Both the position numbers and the translations under genes were made by a program. A stretch of DNA of 5,059 nt from Candidatus Thorarchaeota archaeon (GTDB lineage Archaea > Asgardarchaeota > Thorarchaeia > Thorarchaeales > Thorarchaeaceae). Where the stretch lies: assembly GCA_016840245.1 (NCBI GenBank), contig JAEOST010000655.1, positions 1 through 5,059 of the forward strand. Reading direction: 5' to 3'. The notes beneath the pieces were generated by a model, which had not been told where the DNA came from, made no database searches, and saw nothing but the letters and a program-made list of their open reading frames with translations. Shown here piece after piece: positions 1 to 5,059 of this stretch (the stretch's first letter is position 1; every line of letters starts with the position of its first letter).

Positions 1-150
1 ACTTACTGTGAGATTTGCGAAGACTTCTCCAGTTATCTCCGTGTAGAAGGGCTCTAGAACTTGGGGTATGAGATACGGAAATATTAGGGCAAAACAGAAT
101 CCAGTTATTGTCACAACGATTGAAACAAACACCATCCACTTTGTCCACAT
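1..150 (-). CDS. N-terminal fragment of an unknown membrane-anchored protein
   Basis: The minus strand from an ATG at 150-148 is open for 50 codons to the left edge, so only the N-terminus is visible. It begins MWTKWMVFVSIVVTITGF and stays hydrophobic to about residue 25 (ending in a FPYLIP stretch). A more polar part with acidic residues follows (LEPFYTEITGEVF). This reads as one N-terminal transmembrane helix or uncleaved signal anchor with the rest probably outside the cell. An in-frame TGA four codons upstream of the ATG (at 160-162 on the plus-strand scale) limits the start to Met1 or Met6. A GTGAT motif resembling a Shine-Dalgarno sequence lies three bases before the ATG, which is unusually close. 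The gene lies 69 bases downstream of the propeller-protein gene on the same strand, so co-transcription is possible. I do not recognise the family; a short spurious frame is possible but the hydrophobic profile argues against it. Confidence 0.6.
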   Translation of the reverse strand, partial: MWTKWMVFVSIVVTITGFCFALIFPYLIPQVLEPFYTEITGEVFANLTVS

Positions 151-219
151 AACATCACATCAACAAAGGATATGAGAATCCACCTTTGAATGTGGCGATG
201 GGCTATTCTGCCTTTCAGT
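151..219. other. Short intergenic gap between two minus-strand genes
   Basis: These 69 bases separate the stop of the propeller gene from the start of the partial membrane-protein gene. The minus strand has a weak A/T-rich motif (CTCATATCC, 176-168), but it is too close to the ATG at 150 to be a well-placed box A, so I do not call a promoter. A four-pair CCAC/GTGG stem (180-183 with 192-195) is too small to call a terminator. Read-through from the upstream gene is plausible. Confidence 0.4.
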
Positions 220-1863
220 TCATCTCCTTCTCAATACCAATACTACTAAAATCAAGGTAGTAATTCCTATACTTGAGATAGCCACCAAAGTGAGAAGAAA
301 CGAATCTTGTGTAGGTACAGATGGAGTTGCTGTCGTTGATGTGGAAGTAGTACTAGTCGTTGTACTTGTAGAGATTGTACTCGTTTGAGTGCTTGTCGTT
401 GGAGCTGTTGTTATGTGAGGCGTGAGAATACTATACTTACAAACAACCGCATCATATACTCCCGCCATGTTGTCTTGATAGGCGTTCAAGACTGGGAAGT
501 TGGTGGATCCAGTAGAACCTGTCAGTATAATCGTGCTGTTACTTGTTAATGCTACTCCCCATGCATAGTCATACGAGTTGCCTCCAAGGAATGTCGAGTA
601 ACACATCTTCTGGTCATGAGGGTCGAAGAATCCAACAAAAGCATCAGTCACAGAGTCCTTCGTAGGTTGGGAGGCGTGTGCACTGACTGGGAAGTCACCT
701 GAGTCTGTTATTCCAACACAAACAATGTTTCCATCAAAGTGTTCGATTGCATATCGAACCTCATCGTCATCAGTTCCACCAATATATGTGGAGAAGTTAA
801 GAGTCATATCATCATTGAAAGCCGTGATGAATCCATCCCGTCCTCCTGCAAGCGAGGTCTGATTAGCGTTGGGTGTTATTGGAAAATCCTGCGAGTCAGT
901 GTACCCCGAGATGATGAATCCCGACTCAATTCTAGGTGTGATTCTCCAAAGGTAGTCGCTACCATTTCCTCCCAGATATGATGAATACGATATTTCTTCG
1001 TCATCGACATCAAAGACAGTCACGAATCCTCCAGTTGCATTTACTTGAAATGCATCGGGTGATGTAGGGAAGTTCTCCGAATCAGTGAGACCACACATAA
1101 TATACTGATTTTGGTCATTCAGATATGCATGGTTGATTCCATCAGTGAGGGATCCCCCAAGATACGTTGCGTGAAGAACTTCTTGTCCGTCTGAAGAGAA
1201 ATGAACGATGACTGCATCATCCAGACCGCCAAAATCAGTCTGATTTGCGTTTTCACTCACTGGGAAGTCGGATGAAGACGTGTGTCCTCCGAATATGATG
1301 TTGTCCTCCGAATCAAACACTAGAGCTCTAGCTATCTCCCCACCACTTCCTCCAAGGTATGTAGAGAATTGGATTGTACCATTTGGTGAGAATTTCATTA
1401 GAAAGATATCATCGGATCCGTTGATCTGATCATGAAGAGAGTTGAATACAGGGAAGTCACTCGAGTAAGTAAAACCTGAAACAACGATGTTATCATTACT
1501 ATCAACAGCAACATGACTGAGAATATCAAGATCAGTTCCACCAATGTAAGAAGCAAATATAAGGTCCTGTCCGTCAGCACTGAATTTTGCGATAAACGAA
1601 TCTCCTGACCCTCCATATAACGCCTGATATGGATAGTAAGTAGGCAGATTTGCTGAACTTGTCACACCAGCAATGATGATGTTGTCTTCTGAATCGACAG
1701 CCATCGCATGGACTAAATCATCATCAGTTCCACCAAAGAATGAGGAGTACACAAGTTCCAATGCAGGCTCCTCACTCTCAGTTCCAATAACTGATGTGAC
1801 ATTACCAAATACTAGAATAAATACAAGAATTGGTACAATTCCCCGTTTCACGATATGTGACAT
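220..1863 (-). CDS. Secreted, membrane-anchored seven-bladed beta-propeller (SBBP repeat) protein
   Basis: The 547-residue protein has four parts. Residues 1-28 are a signal peptide: a basic start (MSHIVKRG), a hydrophobic core, and likely cleavage near SVIG/TE. Residues 39 to about 479 hold seven repeats of 62-65 residues, each opening with a Y-S-T-Y-L-G-G type strand (starting at 39, 103, 166, 231, 293, 357 and 422), followed by an acidic 'DSEDNI' turn and a D-F-P motif. This matches the SBBP beta-propeller repeat family. Residues 481-518 are a Thr/Ser-rich stalk, and 522-544 a transmembrane helix followed by RRR. The propeller should face outward, tethered to the membrane. About eight N-x-S/T sequons suggest glycosylation. 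The role is unknown; adhesion or ligand binding at the surface is a reasonable inference. The frame is open upstream to another ATG at 1929, but a TATA-like box lies within that extension and a signal peptide fits only the start at 1863. Confidence 0.88.
   Translation of the reverse strand: MSHIVKRGIVPILVFILVFGNVTSVIGTESEEPALELVYSSFFGGTDDDLVHAMAVDSEDNIIIAGVTSSANLPTYYPYQALYGGSGDSFIAKFSADGQDLIFASYIGGTDLDILSHVAVDSNDNIVVSGFTYSSDFPVFNSLHDQINGSDDIFLMKFSPNGTIQFSTYLGGSGGEIARALVFDSEDNIIFGGHTSSSDFPVSENANQTDFGGLDDAVIVHFSSDGQEVLHATYLGGSLTDGINHAYLNDQNQYIMCGLTDSENFPTSPDAFQVNATGGFVTVFDVDDEEISYSSYLGGNGSDYLWRITPRIESGFIISGYTDSQDFPITPNANQTSLAGGRDGFITAFNDDMTLNFSTYIGGTDDDEVRYAIEHFDGNIVCVGITDSGDFPVSAHASQPTKDSVTDAFVGFFDPHDQKMCYSTFLGGNSYDYAWGVALTSNSTIILTGSTGSTNFPVLNAYQDNMAGVYDAVVCKYSILTPHITTAPTTSTQTSTISTSTTTSTTSTSTTATPSVPTQDSFLLTLVAISSIGITTLILVVLVLRRR
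310..423 (-). other. Thr/Ser-rich low-complexity stalk segment
   Basis: About 38 residues between the last propeller blade and the membrane helix are almost only Thr and Ser with a few Pro and Ala (for example TSTTTSTTSTSTTATP). Synonymous codons are mixed, so the composition is kept at protein level and not by a simple DNA microsatellite. Such segments in archaeal surface proteins are usually taken as extended, O-glycosylated spacers that hold the domain away from the membrane or through the S-layer. Confidence 0.75.
427..1749 (-). repeat. Seven tandem SBBP propeller repeats within the surface protein gene
   Basis: Seven coding repeats of about 186-195 bases begin, on the minus strand, near 1749, 1557, 1368, 1173, 987, 795 and 600. 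Each codes for an aromatic-S-[ST]-[YF]-[LIF]-G-G strand, then a D-rich turn and a [DN]-F-P motif about 33 residues later; the first repeat has N-L-P instead. The copies are clearly related at protein level but have diverged in DNA, so they are old duplications and not recent tandem copies. Seven copies is exactly one closed seven-bladed propeller, and the count suggests that the domain is complete. Confidence 0.85.
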
Positions 1864-1870
1864 CAACACT
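1864..1870 (-). promoter_or_regulatory. Spacer and Shine-Dalgarno-like site of the propeller gene (GTGAG at 1871-1875)
   Basis: On the minus strand, GTGAGAG lies just upstream of the ATG at 1863, with the GTGAG core at 1875-1871 and a seven-base spacer. It pairs partly with the archaeal 16S tail (consensus GGAGGTGAT). Its position supports the start at 1863 over the upstream ATG at 1929. The match is short, so the call is modest. Confidence 0.4.
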
Positions 1871-1893
1871 CTCACTTTCCGTATCAATATGAT

Positions 1894-1917
1894 TCTACAC
1901 GAAATATAAAGTGTAGA
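1894..1917. promoter_or_regulatory. Inverted repeat bracketing the TATA box (candidate operator)
   Basis: TCTACAC at 1894-1900 and GTGTAGA at 1911-1917 are perfect reverse complements, 7 bases each, separated by 10 bases that hold nearly the whole TATA-like box of the propeller gene. Arm centres are 17 bases apart, under two helical turns. A dimeric regulator bound here would compete with TBP, so repression of the propeller gene is the natural reading. It is about 22 bases upstream of the box for the divergent flavodoxin gene, so it could also influence that gene. Chance occurrence in a 100-base intergenic region cannot be excluded. Confidence 0.35.
1902..1911 (-). promoter_or_regulatory. TATA box of the propeller-protein gene
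   Basis: The minus strand reads CTTTATATTT here, close to the archaeal box A consensus. With the usual distance of about 26 bases from box centre to transcription start, transcription would begin near 1880. That gives an untranslated leader of about 17 bases which contains the GTGAG ribosome-binding motif before the ATG at 1863. It also shows that codons between 1929 and 1864 are promoter DNA and not part of the protein. Confidence 0.55.
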
Positions 1918-1938
1918 GGATTGGAGCAATGGCTATCG

Positions 1939-1945
1939 TTTATTA
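1939..1945 (+). promoter_or_regulatory. TATA-like box of the flavodoxin gene; likely leaderless transcript
   Basis: TTTATTA is the best box A candidate on the plus strand between the two divergent genes. Its centre (1942) is 27 bases before the ATG at 1969, which is the spacing expected when transcription starts at or next to the first base of the start codon. No convincing Shine-Dalgarno sequence precedes the ATG, which agrees with leaderless translation, common in archaea. The box is weaker than the one on the other strand. Confidence 0.4.
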
Positions 1946-1968
1946 CCTGCATTGTCTAGAGTCGTTGT

Positions 1969-2508
1969 ATGCATGCTCTTGTCACATACTTCTCTCAGAC
2001 TGGAAATACAAAACTGATTGCTGAAACAATGTCTGAGAGTCTGTCAACAAAGATTGAAGTCGATATAGGAACGGTGAGGTCTGTCGAATTGGATTCACTA
2101 GATGAATACGACATTCTTCTAGTAGGTGCGCCTTGCCATGATAGCGACTTGGCTCCACCTGTGAAGGGGTTCCTTGAGAAACTACCTAACTCCCCAAGAT
2201 TCAAGCTAGTTGGATTCTTTACACATGCAACACACATGCCTGAACAATCGAGAGACCTCTATGATAAATGGGCAGGTAGATGCCACATATCATTTGAGAA
2301 TGCATGCAAGGACAAAGACATCGAGTTCCTAGGCTACTTCCACTGTATGGGGAAAGCTAGTCCACCTATTGAGAATTTCATTCACCAGGAGATAATTACT
2401 GAAGAGGTTGAATGGAATGAATACCTTCCAGATCTACGAACACGTCCAAATGCACAAGACATTGAGTCTGCCAAGCAATTCGTTATTGATCTACTTGACA
2501 AACTCTAG
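1969..2508 (+). CDS. Flavodoxin-family protein (probable FMN-binding)
   Basis: The 179-residue protein is a single flavodoxin fold. It opens with a beta strand and the FMN phosphate-binding loop S-Q-T-G-N-T (residues 9-14). A second strand 'YDILLVGAPCHDSD' (47-60) leads to the loop that flanks the isoalloxazine ring, followed by APPVKGFLEKL. The third strand is KLVGFFTHATH (79-89), and the last is 'FLGYFHCMGK' (120-129), followed by a C-terminal helix that starts RPNAQDIESAKQF. The F-x-C-x-G-K strand plus the 'RPN..D...A..F' helix resembles the family of stand-alone flavodoxin-like proteins with a conserved F-S-C-[RQ]-G motif, so Cys126 may be a family residue. The length is normal for a free electron carrier or small oxidoreductase. 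No partner domain is fused and no redox partner gene is adjacent, so the donor and acceptor are unknown. The protein is unusually rich in Cys and His near the expected flavin site. It is cytoplasmic (no signal peptide). Confidence 0.85.
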   Translation: MHALVTYFSQTGNTKLIAETMSESLSTKIEVDIGTVRSVELDSLDEYDILLVGAPCHDSDLAPPVKGFLEKLPNSPRFKLVGFFTHATHMPEQSRDLYDKWAGRCHISFENACKDKDIEFLGYFHCMGKASPPIENFIHQEIITEEVEWNEYLPDLRTRPNAQDIESAKQFVIDLLDKL

Positions 2509-2522
2509 TTCTTTCAACTGGA
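2504..2522. terminator. Weak hairpin between convergent gene ends
   Basis: The plus strand can fold into a stem of seven pairs including one U-G pair: TCTAGTT pairs with AACTGGA around a CTTTC loop. It covers the stop codons of both the flavodoxin gene (TAG at 2506-2508) and uvrA (TGA at 2516-2514), which are separated by only five bases. In the minus-strand RNA the U-G pair becomes an A-C mismatch. There is no long U-tract, the main archaeal termination signal, so a role in termination is only a possibility. Confidence 0.2.
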
Positions 2523-5059
2523 CAGAGCCTGTTTCAGAACCTGACCTGTGAATGATTCTGAGACCTTTGCAATGTCCTCTGGTGTTCCAGCTGCAACCAC
2601 AGAACCTCCATCAACACCACCCAGCGGGCCTAGGTCGATGATGTGATCAGCACACTTGATAACATCCATGTGATGCTCGATGATAAGAACAGAATTTCCA
2701 GAATCCACAAGTCGATTCAGACAATCGAGTAATCTCTGAATATCAGCTAGATGGAGCCCGGTTGTGGGTTCATCAAGAATGTAAAGTGTGTCCTTCTCAC
2801 TCTTGATCTTTCCAAGCTCCTTCGCAAGCTTGACTCTCTGTGACTCACCACCCGAGAGTTGTGTGGAGGGTTGACCTAGTTTGATATAGCCAAGACCAAG
2901 CTCGCTCATAGTACGAAGCTTGTGAGAGATCAGATGGATATCTCCAAAGAACTCCATTGCCTCCTCAACTGTGAGTTCCAAGACATCTGCAATACTCTTG
3001 CCCTTGTACTTGACCTCTTGAATCTCCTGAGTGAATCGTGTACCCTTACAGGCCGGACAGATACTCTCGACATCAGGCATGAACTGAAGTTCTGTAATGA
3101 CAACACCGGCTCCTTTACAGTCAGGACATCTCTCGCCGGTCTGGTTGTAGCTGAAGTCAGAGTAGGTGAAGCCACGTTCCTCAGACTCTGGAAGCTCCGC
3201 AAACAGTTTTCGGATCTTGTCGAAGACTCCGACATATGTAGCAGGATTAGACCTTGATGATCGTCCAATGGGTGACTGGTCGATGTTTCGAATATCCTTG
3301 ATATGCTCGATTCCCTCGACTCGGTCATGAGGTCCAGGTATGATTCTTCGGTCACGGAATACTGACTGAAGCTTCTTGTGCAAGATTTCATCGATAAGAC
3401 TAGACTTGCCCGAACCAGATACTCCCGTAGCACAGACAAGTACACCCAGAGGAATCTCAACATCTACATTTCGTAGATTGTTGGCTCTTGCACCATAGAT
3501 GCGTATAGAGTGACCATTGGGTTTGCGTCGGGTCTCAGGAACTGCTATGGTCTTTCTTCCTGATAGATACTGTCCAGTAATTGATGCTAAGGTCTCCTCG
3601 ATGATGTCGATCTTACCTTGAGCAACTACCTCTCCACCATGGACTCCAGGACCGGGTCCCATTTCAATGATGTGATCAGCTGCTCTCATAGTGTCCACAT
3701 CATGTTCAACAACAACGATAGAGTTCCCTATATCTCGAAGCTTTCTGAGTGTGTTGATGACCCTCATACTATCCTTTGCATGGAGGCCAATACTTGGTTC
3801 ATCTAAAACCACAAGCATCCCCATGAGTTCTGAGCCAATCTGAGTTGTCAGGCGAGTTCTCTGAAGTTCGCCTCCGGAGAGGGTGTCAGCTCTACGGTTG
3901 ATACTGAGATAGTCAAGTCCGATCTCAATCATGAGGTCAAGACGCTTCTTCACCTCTTCTACAATTGGTCCTGCGATGTGACTCTTCTCATCGCTAACCT
4001 TCACTGAGTTCATAAAAGCTCGCAGGTCTCGAACAGATAGATCCCCGAAGTCATAGATACTATTTCCATTGATTCGTATCAGCATCCGAGTGTGTCTGAG
4101 CTTAGTACCCTCACAATCTGGACATGCCTTCTCAACCATGAGCTTCTGTGCAAGACGTTCTTCATAGTCTTTCGGAGCACGGCTTTTACTGGAGCGCTTG
4201 TACCATCTATCGATTCGTGACAGTAAACCGTGGTCGACAATCATTCTTCCAAAGTTATTGTGGTCTCTATGTTCACTTGGGGGTCTGAGCAATTTAAATT
4301 TCTCTCCACGAGTCCCATAGAAGATGATGTCCTTTACTTCATCAGAAAGGTCCTTGAAAGGAGTGTCCAAACTGAAACCATAGTGTTCTGCAATACTATG
4401 TATCCGGACATAGTGCCAGTTTATGATTCGCTTGAAGGTCTTGGTCTCCATGTTGAGAGCGAACTTCTCAAGAGCTCCCTCTCGAATGCTCTTGTCGGGG
4501 TCAACTACCAGGAGGAACGGATCGGTTCTCATGTATGTTCCCAATCCTCCACATGTCTTACACGCCGCATCCGACTCATTTGCTGAGAAGTACCATGGTA
4601 GCAATTCACCAGCGAGTATATGATGTTCTGAGCAGGCCATGTCCTCATAGAACGTAGAGAGGTCGATGTTTTTCCCCTCAGAATCGATGACATTGACGTG
4701 GATGAATCCTTCACCGATTGTCTGACACTCAATGAGAGCATGGACAATCTGCTTGGACTGATCGCCATTGATGATGAATCTGTCAACCACAGCCTCGATG
4801 TTGTAGTCCTCATCCTCATCTAACTCTATCTTGTCACTGGTACTACGTAACTCTCCATCTATCCACAACTCTCGACAACCTGAGTTGCGTACCTCATCGA
4901 AGAGGAACTCATAGTTCTCTCCAAAGGTCTTGAAGACAGGAGCAAGAATCTCCACTGTGGTTCCCGATGGTAGTGATTGTATCCTATCAGCAATCTGATG
5001 AGGCGTCCGCGTCGCAATCTCACTGTTGCAGTAGGGACAGTGAGGAACACCAACAGATG
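2514..5059 (-). CDS. uvrA: UvrA, excinuclease ABC subunit A (N-terminus beyond window)
   Basis: UvrA is the DNA-damage sensor of nucleotide excision repair; as a dimer it loads UvrB at lesions. The frame is open to the window's right edge, giving 847 residues; a full UvrA is about 940-970, so about 120 residues, including the first Walker A, are missing. A GTG at 4955 is an internal valine, because family-like sequence (GVPHCPYC, then IATRTPHQIADRI) continues upstream of it. Counting from the edge: UvrB-binding region about 35-140; zinc module C142/H145/C166/C169; CPDC at 312-315; first signature LSGGELQR at 393-400, Walker B LDEP with D419/E420, and H452; second Walker A GVSGSGKS at 545-552; zinc module C644/C647/C667/C670; second signature LSGGESQR at 734-741, Walker B D762/E763, and H795. 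All visible ATPase motifs look intact. The system is bacterial in origin and patchy in archaea, so old transfer is likely. Confidence 0.97.
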   Translation of the reverse strand, partial: SVGVPHCPYCNSEIATRTPHQIADRIQSLPSGTTVEILAPVFKTFGENYEFLFDEVRNSGCRELWIDGELRSTSDKIELDEDEDYNIEAVVDRFIINGDQSKQIVHALIECQTIGEGFIHVNVIDSEGKNIDLSTFYEDMACSEHHILAGELLPWYFSANESDAACKTCGGLGTYMRTDPFLLVVDPDKSIREGALEKFALNMETKTFKRIINWHYVRIHSIAEHYGFSLDTPFKDLSDEVKDIIFYGTRGEKFKLLRPPSEHRDHNNFGRMIVDHGLLSRIDRWYKRSSKSRAPKDYEERLAQKLMVEKACPDCEGTKLRHTRMLIRINGNSIYDFGDLSVRDLRAFMNSVKVSDEKSHIAGPIVEEVKKRLDLMIEIGLDYLSINRRADTLSGGELQRTRLTTQIGSELMGMLVVLDEPSIGLHAKDSMRVINTLRKLRDIGNSIVVVEHDVDTMRAADHIIEMGPGPGVHGGEVVAQGKIDIIEETLASITGQYLSGRKTIAVPETRRKPNGHSIRIYGARANNLRNVDVEIPLGVLVCATGVSGSGKSSLIDEILHKKLQSVFRDRRIIPGPHDRVEGIEHIKDIRNIDQSPIGRSSRSNPATYVGVFDKIRKLFAELPESEERGFTYSDFSYNQTGERCPDCKGAGVVITELQFMPDVESICPACKGTRFTQEIQEVKYKGKSIADVLELTVEEAMEFFGDIHLISHKLRTMSELGLGYIKLGQPSTQLSGGESQRVKLAKELGKIKSEKDTLYILDEPTTGLHLADIQRLLDCLNRLVDSGNSVLIIEHHMDVIKCADHIIDLGPLGGVDGGSVVAAGTPEDIAKVSESFTGQVLKQALSS

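Noticed and set aside
175..209. Possible hairpin terminator between the two left-hand minus-strand genes (AGAAT/ATTCT outer and CCAC/GTGG inner pairs)
   Set aside because: The inner stem is only four pairs, the outer one is reached through a large asymmetric bulge, and no U-tract follows.
313..420. Possible DNA microsatellite or recombination repeat
   Set aside because: The bases encode the Thr/Ser stalk with mixed synonymous codons and do not form a regular DNA repeat unit.
739..981. Open plus-strand frame of 80 codons antisense to the propeller gene
   Set aside because: It is fully opposite a well-supported repeat domain and has no start signal or recognisable motif.
1864..1929. A 22-residue N-terminal extension of the propeller protein from an ATG at 1929
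   Set aside because: The extension is not signal-like, would put the signal peptide inside the protein, and overlaps the TATA-like box and the ribosome-binding motif of the gene.
2930..3463. Open minus-strand frame of 177 codons inside uvrA
   Set aside because: It lies wholly within the conserved second ATPase half of uvrA in another frame and its translation is Ser/Arg-rich with no recognisable domain, as expected of a shadow frame.
4230..4586. Open plus-strand frame of 118 codons antisense to uvrA
   Set aside because: It is antisense to a conserved gene region, has no promoter or ribosome-binding signal, and its translation shows no family features.
4953..4955. GTG codon as the start of uvrA, giving a shorter 813-residue protein
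   Set aside because: The frame remains open to the right edge and the 34 upstream codons match typical UvrA sequence (HCPYC followed by the QIADRI helix). The codon is an internal valine.

Overview
The window looks like archaeal chromosome of moderate GC, probably from an Asgard-type lineage. The Thorarchaeia are my best guess, by inference only. Three things point that way. TATA-like boxes sit at archaeal spacing upstream of two genes. One gene has a putative leaderless start. A secreted protein has many N-glycosylation sequons, a Thr/Ser-rich stalk and a C-terminal membrane anchor ending in three arginines. No rRNA, tRNA or phylogenetic marker is present, so the assignment is tentative.

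Layout from left to right. Positions 1-150 (minus strand) hold the first 50 codons of a gene that leaves the window; it starts with a membrane-spanning or signal-anchor segment. After a 69-base gap, positions 220-1863 (minus) encode a complete 547-residue surface protein: signal peptide, seven SBBP-type beta-propeller repeats, Thr/Ser stalk, transmembrane anchor. Positions 1864-1968 are a divergent promoter region with a TATA-like box for each direction, one of them bracketed by a perfect 7-base inverted repeat. Positions 1969-2508 (plus) encode a 179-residue flavodoxin-family protein. Five bases after its stop, on the opposite strand, lies the end of uvrA (2514-5059, minus), whose open frame runs off the right edge; about the first 120 residues are missing.

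The genes do not form an evident pathway. The propeller protein and the short membrane protein could be co-transcribed and both act at the cell envelope. The flavodoxin is a probable FMN electron carrier or small flavoprotein. UvrA is the damage sensor of bacterial-type nucleotide excision repair, found only in some archaea and generally explained there by transfer from bacteria. There is no stretch over 300 bases without a gene, no mobile element, no CRISPR array and no RNA gene that I can see. I do not find a clear new system; the points most worth following are the promoter palindrome, the Cys/His-rich flavodoxin and the divergent first zinc module of UvrA.
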